A stretch of DNA of 6,878 nucleotides from Gemmatimonadota bacterium (GCA_026713345.1 JAPOOQ010000046.1:1-6878), one strand, 5' to 3'. Positions 1-6,792 are shown, counted from the first letter of the stretch. The notes: generated by a model not told the origin, from the sequence alone. Translations and numbers: made by a program.

Positions 1-1467
1 ATCGACGCGCGCTTCAACGGCGAGGCGCTCGGCTATCAGGGAATGGCCCTCCTGTCGGGCTCTGTGCGCGGCGACGAGTTCTACGGATGGACTTCGCTGC
101 CGAATGGGGCGGACCCGTCCTTCCAGGGCACCCGCATCGAGGGCTTCGAGGGCGCGGAGCGCGGCACGGTGGCCATGGACGTCCCCGAGATCGACCTCCC
201 CTTCATCCGACCGATGATGGATTACGGCCGCACCTCGATCCCCGACCAGCCGGCCGCGGTGGTCGTGCGCAACGCCACCGTGTGGACGCAGGGCCCGCAA
301 GGGCGCATGGAAGACGCCGACCTCCTGGTCCAGGCTGGCAAGGTGGTCGAGGTGGGGCAGGATCTGCAGGCTCCGCGCGGCGCGGTTGAAATCGACGCCA
401 TGGGCAAGCACGTGACCCCGGGTCTGATCGATCCGCACATCCACTCGGGCGTCAGCGCCGTGAACGAGAGCGGATTCGCCATCGTGCCCGAGGTCCGCAT
501 GGGCGACGTGGTCACCCACAACAACATCTGGATGTACCGCCAGGTCGCCGGCGGGCTGACGTCCGCGCACATCAAGCACGGCTCCGCCAACCCGATCGGG
601 GGCGAGAACGTAATCGTGAAGATGCGCTGGGGCGCGCTGCCCGAGGACCTGAAGCTCGAGAACGCGCCCCGGACCGTGAAGTTCGCGCTCGGCGAGAACC
701 CGAAGCGGCGCCAGGGGCGGTATCCCGACACGCGCATGGGGACGCAGGAGATCATTCGCGACCACTTCATGGCCGCGCGCGACTACGAGCGCGAGTGGCA
801 GCGCTGGGAGGCCGACGGAGAGGGGATTCCGCCGCGCCGAGATCTGCGCATGGAAGCGATCCTCGACATCCTGAACCAGGAGCTCCTGATCTCGTCGCAC
901 GGCTACCGCGCGGACGAGTTCCTCGCGCTGGTGCGGCTCGCCGAGGAGTTCGGCTTCCGGGTGCAGACACTGCAGCACGGCGTCGAGGCGTACAAGATTG
1001 CGCCGGAGCTGGCCGCGTCCGGGGTCGCGGCGGTGGTGTGGAGCGACTGGGGCGCCTTCAAGCTCGAGGCCTACGACGCCACCGTGTACAACGCCCGCAT
1101 CCTCATCGAGGCCGGGGTGACGACGTCGCTGCACTCCGACAACAGCCAGATCGCCAGCCGCATGAATTGGGAGGCGGGCAAGCTGCTGCGCACCGGTGTC
1201 ACCGAGGAACAGGCCCTCTCGACGGTGACCAACGGCGCGGCGAAGGCCATCGCCATCGACGACCGCGTCGGCTCGCTGGAGGCGGGCAAGGACGCCGACT
1301 TCGTCATCTGGAACGGCAATCCGCTGTCCCAGTTCACCCGCGCGGAACAGACGTGGGTCGACGGACGGCGCTACTTCTCGCTGGAAGAGGACGCCGCCAT
1401 GCGGGAACAGGTCGCACGCGAACGCAACGAGCTCATACAGGCCGTTCTTTCGGCCGGAGGAAACTGA
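1..1467 (+). CDS. Amidohydrolase-superfamily metalloenzyme, imidazolonepropionase-like, 5'-truncated
   Basis: The reading frame is open from base 1, so the gene starts outside the window; 488 C-terminal residues are visible, and the first in-window ATG (43) is internal. Residues 1-75 are beta-rich and resemble the end of an accessory domain. Residues 85-460 form an amidohydrolase barrel with its small beta-sandwich: 'VRNATVW', 'TPGLIDPHIHSG', and the C-terminal 'DRVGSLEAGKDADFVIWNG' block. Putative metal ligands are all present: H146 and H148 (HxH), H300 in 'SSHGYRADEF', H326 in 'QHGVEAYK' and D380 in 'LHSDNSQ'. K207 ('VIVKMRWG') could be a carbamylated bridging lysine, which is inference. 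Family members hydrolyse C-N bonds in cyclic amides, ureas or dipeptides; the substrate here cannot be read from sequence. Large fused forms of this type are usually exported. The next gene follows after two bases, implying an operon. Confidence 0.9.
   Translation: MDARFNGEALGYQGMALLSGSVRGDEFYGWTSLPNGADPSFQGTRIEGFEGAERGTVAMDVPEIDLPFIRPMMDYGRTSIPDQPAAVVVRNATVWTQGPQGRMEDADLLVQAGKVVEVGQDLQAPRGAVEIDAMGKHVTPGLIDPHIHSGVSAVNESGFAIVPEVRMGDVVTHNNIWMYRQVAGGLTSAHIKHGSANPIGGENVIVKMRWGALPEDLKLENAPRTVKFALGENPKRRQGRYPDTRMGTQEIIRDHFMAARDYEREWQRWEADGEGIPPRRDLRMEAILDILNQELLISSHGYRADEFLALVRLAEEFGFRVQTLQHGVEAYKIAPELAASGVAAVVWSDWGAFKLEAYDATVYNARILIEAGVTTSLHSDNSQIASRMNWEAGKLLRTGVTEEQALSTVTNGAAKAIAIDDRVGSLEAGKDADFVIWNGNPLSQFTRAEQTWVDGRRYFSLEEDAAMREQVARERNELIQAVLSAGGN
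1456..1460 (+). promoter_or_regulatory. Ribosome binding site of the second amidohydrolase gene
   Basis: GGAGG lies inside the last codons of the upstream amidohydrolase gene, nine bases before the ATG at 1470. This favours 1470 over the in-frame ATG at 1494, whose nearest purine run (GCGAGGA) is only three bases away. The placement implies translational coupling between the two genes. Confidence 0.75.
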
Positions 1468-1469
1468 CC

Positions 1470-2909
1470 ATGACAACGACAAAGCGAGGAGCCATGACGA
1501 ACGGTATCCTGTCCCGGTTCGGCGGCGCGGCCGCGCGGATCCATCCCGCGGCACCCGTGCTGCCGGCCGCAGCCGCACTCATTCTGGCGGTCGCCCTCGG
1601 CAGCGCCCTCACGCCCGCCCAGGCGGACGCCCAGGTGCGCATGACCGTGCCCCCCCAGACCCAGGCGGTGGCGCTGCAGGGCGCGACGATCCACACCGTC
1701 ACCCAGGGGGTCATCGAGAACGGCACGATCGTCTTCGAGAACGGTGTGATCACCGCGATCGGGACCGATGTCGAGGTGCCGGCGGGCGCCCGGGTGGTCG
1801 ACGTCTCGGGCAAGCACATCTACCCCGGCCTGATCGACGCCTACAGCAGCGTGGGGATCGCCGAAATCGGCGCGGTCGATGTCTCCAACGACACCAACGA
1901 GATGGGGGACTTCAATCCCAACGTGCACGCCGACGTCGCGGTCAACGCCGAGAGCCGGCACATCGGGACGACGCGTTCCGCGGGCGTGCTCGTCACGCTC
2001 ACGACCCCGGGCGGCGGAATGGTCTCGGGGATGTCGTCGGCGATGAACCTGGAGGGGTGGAGCTGGGAAGAGATGTCCATGGAGTCGTCCGCGGCCCTGA
2101 ACGTGAACTGGCCCAGCCCGGGCGGGGGCAGGTTCCGCGGCTTCGGTGGGCGCAGGCCGGGCAACCTGCCCGAAGGGTTCGAGATGCCGGAGCGGCCCAC
2201 CTATGAAGGGCAGGTGCAGGAGCTGAAGGACTTCTTCGCCGAGGCGCGCGCCTACCGCGACGCCATCGCGGCCGGTGAAGAGGTGCGCAGCGACTCCCGC
2301 TATCTGGCCATGATTCCGGCGCTCGACGGGGAGATCCCGGTGGTCGTCGCGGCCGAGAGCGCGTCCCAGATCAACGACGCCGTCACCTGGGGACAGGAGG
2401 AAGGCCTGAGGATCGTGATTCGCGGTGGCCGTGACGCCATCCACGTCGCCGACCGCCTTGCGGCCAACGAAGTCCCGGTCATCCTCACGTCCACGATGTC
2501 CGGCCCGAGCCGGCAGTACGATGGGTACGACGGCGCCTACACGATGCCCGCGCGCCTGCACGAGGCGGGGGGGCGCTTCGCCATATCCGGCGGCTCCGGC
2601 TCGCTCTACTCGAACCGGCTGCCCTGGGAGGCGGGCGTCGCCGTGGCCTTCGGACTCCCCGAGGAAGAGGCGCTCAAGGCGGTGACCATCAACGCGGCCG
2701 AGTTCATGGGGATCGACGACCGCGTCGGCTCCCTGGAGCCCGGCAAGCGGGCGACGCTGCTCATCACGACCGGAACCCCCCTCGACCTGACCAGCGACAT
2801 CGAGCAGGCCTACATCGACGGCCGCGAGCTCGACATGATGGACATCCAGAAATACTTCTTCGAGAAGTACATGACGAAGCTGATGCAGCGGATGCGGGTG
2901 ATCAGCTAG
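1470..2909 (+). CDS. Exported amidohydrolase-fold protein lacking metal ligands (probable pseudo-enzyme)
   Basis: A 479-residue protein. Residues 1-54 are a long signal peptide: basic start, hydrophobic run at about 30-47, and an 'AQADA' cleavage-like site. The rest keeps the amidohydrolase landmarks, including 'HIYPGLID' (116-123), 'WEAG' (386-389) and 'DDRVGSLEPGKRATLLITTG' (416-435), nearly matching the upstream gene. Aligned by eye, all ligand positions are changed: HxH becomes Y125/S127, H300 becomes E296, H326 becomes G319, D380 becomes S376, and K207 becomes N193. A Gly/Pro/Arg-rich insertion lies at about 214-245. The reading is a non-catalytic homologue, perhaps a stabilising or regulatory partner of the upstream enzyme in the periplasm. 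Catalysis by a different metal-free mechanism is possible but unsupported. The frame stays open far upstream of 1470, but that part overlaps the previous gene and is not coding. Confidence 0.88.
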   Translation: MTTTKRGAMTNGILSRFGGAAARIHPAAPVLPAAAALILAVALGSALTPAQADAQVRMTVPPQTQAVALQGATIHTVTQGVIENGTIVFENGVITAIGTDVEVPAGARVVDVSGKHIYPGLIDAYSSVGIAEIGAVDVSNDTNEMGDFNPNVHADVAVNAESRHIGTTRSAGVLVTLTTPGGGMVSGMSSAMNLEGWSWEEMSMESSAALNVNWPSPGGGRFRGFGGRRPGNLPEGFEMPERPTYEGQVQELKDFFAEARAYRDAIAAGEEVRSDSRYLAMIPALDGEIPVVVAAESASQINDAVTWGQEEGLRIVIRGGRDAIHVADRLAANEVPVILTSTMSGPSRQYDGYDGAYTMPARLHEAGGRFAISGGSGSLYSNRLPWEAGVAVAFGLPEEEALKAVTINAAEFMGIDDRVGSLEPGKRATLLITTGTPLDLTSDIEQAYIDGRELDMMDIQKYFFEKYMTKLMQRMRVIS

Positions 2910-2933
2910 GGGGCTTCCTGCTTTTTGGGAGCG

Positions 2934-2986
2934 GGCGGCGGCGGTGGTGGCGGTGGCTTTCCGGCTGGAGGCCATCCGCCGCCGCC
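2934..2986. terminator. GC-rich hairpin in the convergent gap, possible bidirectional terminator
   Basis: GGCGGCGGCGG at 2934-2944 is perfectly complementary to CCGCCGCCGCC at 2976-2986. The stem can extend by three pairs (2945-2947 with 2972-2974) past a single bulged T, leaving a loop of about 24 bases. It lies between the stop of the pseudo-amidohydrolase (2909) and the stop of the convergent membrane protein gene (3017), where termination is expected. No T-run follows the stem on either strand, so it is not a classical intrinsic terminator. The stem is also low-complexity GGC repeat, so it could be chance. Confidence 0.35.
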
Positions 2987-3014
2987 GACCCGGTCGTCCC
3001 TGTCCGGGAGCTGT

Positions 3015-3539
3015 CTAGACGGCGGAAATGGCGAGTCGGGCCTCGTTCTGCTCTCTGATCTGGATCTGCTTGTTCTCCCAGTAGTCATACGCTTGCTCCA
3101 TAGTCGATTCAATCAGTTTTTCATCCTTGCCACGGCGCGACATCCGTGCCGTGATCTCGTTCAATTCTCTGGCCATCCGCTGCCACTCCTCCCGTACATG
3201 ATCCAATGGCAGGTCGTCGATTTCTTGCCACAGTGCCTTCCACGCAATCAAGAGATCGCCCAGGCGTTGCTGGCGGTACGCCGCAGCAGCCACGACGCCA
3301 CTGACGCGGTAGATCAACGGGAGAACGCTTGACGCGACGGTCAGGGCAATGGGCAACAGGGTCCACGACCCCGCGGGACTCAGCGCCGTGACCAGGCTGA
3401 TCATGGCCATGACGGTCGTGATAACCGTCATCCACTGTTCCTTCCTGGCCAGCTTCCCGGCGAGTTCCCCATAGTAGCGGGCCAAACGGTCGGTATCGAC
3501 CATATCGCTCCATACATCGGTTCTCAGCTCGCTGCTCAT
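3015..3539 (-). CDS. Small two-TM membrane protein with charged helical tail, unknown function
   Basis: A 174-residue protein I cannot assign to a named family. The start at 3539 is chosen because AGGAGG lies six bases upstream; the frame stays open for 29 further codons, but that N-terminal piece (Cys/His/Arg-rich) does not look coding. Residues 1-34 are polar ('RLARYYGELAGKLARKEQW'). Two hydrophobic segments follow at about 36-54 and 59-77, separated by a short 'SPAGS' turn. Residues 85-170 are highly charged and predicted helical, rich in Glu, Arg and Gln, with several Trp (100, 104, 119, 154). N-terminal helix, paired TM hairpin and C-terminal cytosolic helix recall SLATT-type proteins, which are often effectors in nucleotide-signalled defence systems; no partner gene is present, so this is a weak inference. 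Base composition is lower in G+C than both neighbouring operons, suggesting separate acquisition. Confidence 0.8.
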   Translation of the reverse strand: MSSELRTDVWSDMVDTDRLARYYGELAGKLARKEQWMTVITTVMAMISLVTALSPAGSWTLLPIALTVASSVLPLIYRVSGVVAAAAYRQQRLGDLLIAWKALWQEIDDLPLDHVREEWQRMARELNEITARMSRRGKDEKLIESTMEQAYDYWENKQIQIREQNEARLAISAV

Positions 3540-3545
3540 GGCATC

Positions 3546-3551
3546 CCTCCT
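3546..3551 (-). promoter_or_regulatory. Ribosome binding site of the two-TM protein gene
   Basis: The minus strand reads AGGAGG six bases before the ATG at 3539-3537. It is the strongest Shine-Dalgarno match in the window and decides the start of this gene against the longer open frame reaching 3626. Confidence 0.8.
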
Positions 3552-3594
3552 GTATCTGTGGTGCGGATCCCAAGCGGTATCCCGCCCAAGTGCA

Positions 3595-3600
3595 AATATA
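3595..3600 (-). promoter_or_regulatory. Possible -10 box for the two-TM protein gene
   Basis: The minus strand reads TATATT, a 5/6 match to TATAAT, in an otherwise GC-rich stretch. It would give a leader of about 50 bases. No good -35 hexamer lies at 16-18 bases spacing, so support is from the -10 element alone. Confidence 0.3.
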
Positions 3601-3619
3601 AAGCGGTGGGCACGGCAAT

Positions 3620-3663
3620 GGCCCAATCACCGCGGCTGGCCGAATCTCCCGGGGTGTTGGGCC
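3620..3663. repeat. Inverted repeat in the gap upstream of the two-TM gene
   Basis: GGCCCAA (3620-3626) pairs with TTGGGCC (3657-3663). After one bulged T the stem continues with CAC (3628-3630) pairing GTG (3654-3656), and one more C-G pair, closing a loop of about 21 bases. The left arm falls where a -35 region would sit for the possible -10 at 3595-3600. The stem also lies downstream of the pentahaem cytochrome stop, so it could act as an operator or as a factor-dependent terminator. There is no T-run after it. Nothing else recognisable was seen in the 197-base gap at 3540-3736. Confidence 0.45.
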
Positions 3664-3736
3664 TGCGTGAATTACGAATCGACTTCCTGAACAATAACGG
3701 GGTTCAACGACCGTAGAGTCGACTATCAGTCAGCCC

Positions 3737-5500
3737 CTACTCGGACCCCCCCACCGCCTCAACCGAAGCCAGCAGCAGCGCCGACGACTCCGACATATCC
3801 CGATAATATGCCACGAATCGCTGCGTTTCGGGAGCGTCGTAGGGCGCCAGGTTCTCCGCCCAGCGGTAGCCGATCGGCTGGAACCAGAGTTCGGCGACGA
3901 TGGTGAAGGGTCCGGCCGACGGATCTACCGCCACCGAGTAGCGCACCGCGTCGGAGCCGGCGGCGAAGTCGGGGTCCGAGGTGGCGGCGCCGATGGGGCG
4001 GACACGGGCGTCGGCTCGGGCGGCGTCGAAGCCGTCCGGGAGGATTCGGTTGTCCTTCACCCAGCGCGCCGCTGACATGAGGCCGGTGGTGACGGCGCCT
4101 GCCGCATCGACCATCACCCCCTGGTAGACCTGGACCTGGTCCGGGGACTCGATGGTGGTGTAGTGGGGCTCGTAGCCGGCGCCGTTCTCGTCGTGGTCGT
4201 CGCCGGTGACGCTGCCGTCGGGGTTGAGCGCGCCGGACTCGAAGACGAGGCGGCCGGCGGCGTCGGTCACGGCCACGCGCAGCCAGGCGCGCCGCGACGG
4301 GTAGGCGGTGGGGAACTTGTGGCCGGCCTGGTTGCGCACGGTGACGGTGGTCTCAAGGCGGTTGCCGTTGACGACGGGGTCGCCGATTTCGACGGTGGCG
4401 GTAGCCGTGCGGAGGTGGTCGGCGGTGCGCTCGGCGGCGAGTTCGAGCTCCTGGGGGAGCGCGGTGACGCCGAGTTCGGCACGGTAGCGGTTCAGCATCC
4501 GCAGCATGAAGAAGTTGCCGCCGCGGAAGACGTGCCGGGAGACCTCGGGGCGGGCGCGGCCGAGCACCCGCGTGACCGGGACGTCTTCCCCGACCTCGGG
4601 CATGTGGCAGTCCTGGCAGCTGTGCTCGCGCTCGGCGCCATCGGCGTAGATGCTGGCCTGCCACTCCAGGTAGGGGGACTGCTCGGGGAAGGGTGGCCCG
4701 CTGCTGCCGCCATCCTGAACCGCGTGGGTGATGACGGTATGACATGACGCACAGAGCCCCGACGAGGTGACGTGCTCGCCCAGGGTGGGGCGGAAGCCGG
4801 TCGCGGAGTGCATGATGCCGACGCCGCCCTCGTCGGGTTCGAAGGGGCCGAAGACGGGGCGGCCCTCGGCGGGCGTCTCGGCGGCGATCTCGAAGCGGGC
4901 GGTGAACGTCGCCTCGGTGCCGAGTCCGTCCGGCTGGATCTGGTGGCAGAGCGCGCAGGAGACGCCGTCGGCGGCCAGGTCGGCGTAGGGGCCGTCCGCG
5001 TCCCCGATCGGGAGGTTGGCGAAGACCGCGCCGGAGCCCCCGTCCTGGATCGCGGCCACGGTGGCCATCGGCATGTGGCAGCGGGCGCACTCGCCCTCGA
5101 TCGCGGCCGCCGCCTCCGGATAGTCCATGATCTCGCGCCGCACCGCCGCGTGGAAGTACGGGTCGCGGGCGGCGTTCGCCATCATCGAGGCGCGCCAGTC
5201 GAAGCCGATCGACACGTCGGTGCCGTCCTCGGCCGCGACCCCCTTGTGGCAGGCGATGCAGCGGTCGGCGGTTTGGAAGTTGTCGGTGGCGTCGGCGGTG
5301 GCCGGAAGGACGGTCGGGTGGGGCGCGGATTCGGCCGGGCGCAGAACCTGCGCGGCCGGCGGGAGCTCCCCGGGCGCATCCGCGGGTAGCGTTCCCGCCG
5401 TGGAGGGAGCGCCCCCTGCGATCAGTGCCGCGCCCACAAGGCCGGTACCGCACGCGGCGGTGAACCTCATCCCCACGAATGCCCGTCTCCGCTTCGACAT
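3737..5500 (-). CDS. Exported pentahaem cytochrome c with beta-rich C-terminal half
   Basis: A 587-residue protein. Residues 1-36 are a signal peptide ('MSKRRRAF', hydrophobic run at about 19-30, 'APSTAG'). Five CXXCH haem-attachment motifs lie at C81-H85, C138-H142, C182-H186, C250-H254 and C295-H299. H107-like, H231, H243 and H323 ('SRHVFRGGNFF') are candidate distal ligands. Residues 370-587 have no haem site and are beta-rich, with 'AGHKFPTAYPSRRAWL' (392-407) and 'GRLVFESG' (416-423), a tail seen in other periplasmic multihaem cytochromes. The role is electron transfer in the periplasm or at the envelope; a catalytic role cannot be excluded, and there is no CXXCK haem as in NrfA. The start at 5500 lies two bases after the stop of the cytochrome-barrel gene, with GAGGG nine bases upstream. 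In-frame ATG 5509 abuts that motif and is less likely. The gene is co-transcribed with its upstream neighbour, its likely redox partner. Confidence 0.9.
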   Translation of the reverse strand: MSKRRRAFVGMRFTAACGTGLVGAALIAGGAPSTAGTLPADAPGELPPAAQVLRPAESAPHPTVLPATADATDNFQTADRCIACHKGVAAEDGTDVSIGFDWRASMMANAARDPYFHAAVRREIMDYPEAAAAIEGECARCHMPMATVAAIQDGGSGAVFANLPIGDADGPYADLAADGVSCALCHQIQPDGLGTEATFTARFEIAAETPAEGRPVFGPFEPDEGGVGIMHSATGFRPTLGEHVTSSGLCASCHTVITHAVQDGGSSGPPFPEQSPYLEWQASIYADGAEREHSCQDCHMPEVGEDVPVTRVLGRARPEVSRHVFRGGNFFMLRMLNRYRAELGVTALPQELELAAERTADHLRTATATVEIGDPVVNGNRLETTVTVRNQAGHKFPTAYPSRRAWLRVAVTDAAGRLVFESGALNPDGSVTGDDHDENGAGYEPHYTTIESPDQVQVYQGVMVDAAGAVTTGLMSAARWVKDNRILPDGFDAARADARVRPIGAATSDPDFAAGSDAVRYSVAVDPSAGPFTIVAELWFQPIGYRWAENLAPYDAPETQRFVAYYRDMSESSALLLASVEAVGGSE

Positions 5501-5502
5501 CG

Positions 5503-6729
5503 TCACCATCCCTCGAAGAAGCCGCCGTCGAACCAGTCGAGCAGCACGTACGCGACCAGCCGCATGGGACGCGCGGGTTCGTTCGCGCCACCCCCCACCG
5601 GCAAGAGGACGCCGATGTTCCCCAGCACATGCTGGCGGGTGTTCAACGCAACCTGCACCTGGGGGACGAGATCGAAGTGCGTCTCCGCGCCCGATTCCAG
5701 GTGCTGCCTGGCCTGCACCTCCACCATCGGGGTCCAGGCGCGTCCCCACTCTCCCTCGGTGAAGGTTGCGCCCAGCACGAAGCGGCCGAACACCTCGTTG
5801 GAGGCGTCCTCGTAGAGCGGCGCTTCCACGCCCCCCTGGGCCTGGATGAAGGCGTCGTTCGGAAGGATCTGCCCGAACGACGCGTACGCCTCCAGCTTGT
5901 TGCCGGGCGCGCCCAGACCGGCTTCCTCGTCACCCGTGGCTATGAACACCTCGCCGCCAAGCGAGAAGATCGTGCCCGACGAGGCACTGTGATACAGCGC
6001 GTGCTTTACGCCCAGCACGACATCGCCCAGCCCGTGGCCCCCACCCTCGCCCGCGACCCCGTCGTGGTTGTGATCGTAACCATCCGAATCGGTGTGCGCT
6101 CCCACCCAACCGTATGGGATCACCACCTCGATCTGGCTGCGGGGACCGTAGCGCCGCTCGTAGACGTACGCCCCCATCGCGGCCCCGTCCCCCTCCAGAT
6201 CCACCCGCGCCTCCACGACCCACTCGTCCTCCGGATACGCCTTCTCGGTGAGGAGCGGGCGCGGCAGGTTCAGCTCCCCGCGCGGCCAGTTGTCGTCGGT
6301 GCAGAGGCTGCGGATGTAGCCCATCACGCGCTCAAGCTGCTCCACGGTGAGCGCGCCGCGAAACGCCGGCATCATCTCGCTGAAGCCGCGCACCGGGCCG
6401 CCCTCGTGCGCCACCGCGATCCAGTCCCCGTCGGGCTCGCGCGCGGCGAAGTCGCAGTCGGTGAAGTCGGGAATCTCCTCCTCGAAGGCCAGCAGGGAGG
6501 GCTCGAACCCGGTGCCGTCGAGGCCGTGGCAGTTGGCGCAGGAATTGGCGTAGATGGCCTCGCCGGACGCGTCGGCGAGGGCGGCGCCGTTGACTGCATA
6601 GGGAAGTTGGGCGGATGCGGGGGCTGGGAGGCAGAGGTACAGCGCTGTGAGTGCGAACGCGCTCAGCCGGAGGGACGGGACCGCCGAAACCGTCGCCAAA
6701 ATGACTCGGTCCGCCGTGAATTCCCTCAT
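5503..6729 (-). CDS. Monohaem cytochrome c fused to an outer-membrane beta-barrel-like domain
   Basis: A 408-residue protein. Residues 1-40 are a signal peptide with an 'APASA' cleavage site; the true start may be internal because the charged region is long, but a GGGAG lies four bases before ATG 6729. Residues 50-145 form a class I-like cytochrome c domain with CANCH at C64-H68 and probable axial Met in 'SEMMPAFRG' (M119 or M120). C92 and C143 flank the domain and could form a disulfide. 'NWPRGELNLPRPLLTEKAYPEDEW' (147-170) links to residues 170-408, which alternate hydrophobic and polar residues in beta strands with Gly/Asn-rich turns and end in a Trp, as outer-membrane barrels end in an aromatic. 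This half resembles generic transporter/porin-like barrels. A D/N-rich loop (213-223, 'DSDGYDHNHDG') looks like a calcium loop. The likely role is electron transfer at the outer membrane, feeding or fed by the pentahaem cytochrome two bases downstream. Confidence 0.85.
   Translation of the reverse strand: MREFTADRVILATVSAVPSLRLSAFALTALYLCLPAPASAQLPYAVNGAALADASGEAIYANSCANCHGLDGTGFEPSLLAFEEEIPDFTDCDFAAREPDGDWIAVAHEGGPVRGFSEMMPAFRGALTVEQLERVMGYIRSLCTDDNWPRGELNLPRPLLTEKAYPEDEWVVEARVDLEGDGAAMGAYVYERRYGPRSQIEVVIPYGWVGAHTDSDGYDHNHDGVAGEGGGHGLGDVVLGVKHALYHSASSGTIFSLGGEVFIATGDEEAGLGAPGNKLEAYASFGQILPNDAFIQAQGGVEAPLYEDASNEVFGRFVLGATFTEGEWGRAWTPMVEVQARQHLESGAETHFDLVPQVQVALNTRQHVLGNIGVLLPVGGGANEPARPMRLVAYVLLDWFDGGFFEGW
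5510..5514 (-). promoter_or_regulatory. Ribosome binding site of the pentahaem cytochrome, inside the upstream gene
   Basis: The minus strand reads GAGGG within the last codons (GAG GGA TGG TGA) of the cytochrome-barrel fusion gene, nine bases before the ATG at 5500. Embedding the site in the upstream coding end indicates coupled translation of the two cytochromes. Confidence 0.65.
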
Positions 6730-6792
6730 CGCGCTCCCGGTACTATCTCGGTTCAGTCCTCACCGGCCGCGGCAGACCGGTACACGCGGGGT

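Noticed and set aside
795..1469. Upstream 225 codons of the open frame that continues into the pseudo-amidohydrolase
   Set aside because: It overlaps the well-supported upstream amidohydrolase in another frame, is Arg/Gly/Ala-rich low-quality sequence, and the signal peptide and ribosome binding site place the start at 1470.
1371..2975. 534-codon minus-strand frame
   Set aside because: It is antisense to the pseudo-amidohydrolase, His/Arg/Gly/Asp-rich with no domain, and typical of the long spurious frames made by high GC at third codon positions.
2925..3332. 135-codon plus-strand frame with a poly-Gly and poly-Pro start
   Set aside because: The Gly/Pro runs are a translation of the GGC hairpin, and the rest is antisense to the two-TM gene, which has the better ribosome binding site and membrane segments.
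3540..3626. 29-codon N-terminal extension of the two-TM protein
   Set aside because: The strong AGGAGG sits before the ATG at 3539, and the extension covers the possible -10 box and shows no conserved character.
3688..3706. Short inverted repeat TGAAC/GTTCA after the pentahaem cytochrome stop
   Set aside because: A five-base stem with no T-run is expected by chance and is too weak to call a terminator.
4163..4747. 194-codon plus-strand frame
   Set aside because: It is antisense to the pentahaem cytochrome, Gly/Val/Ala-rich and without recognisable features.
4353..5630. 425-codon minus-strand frame
   Set aside because: It overlaps the pentahaem cytochrome in a shifted frame and is extremely Arg/Gly/Pro-rich; the cytochrome frame has five CXXCH motifs and a signal peptide.
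5501..5749. N-terminal extension of the pentahaem cytochrome
   Set aside because: It overlaps the barrel coding region in another frame, and the signal peptide starts naturally at 5500.
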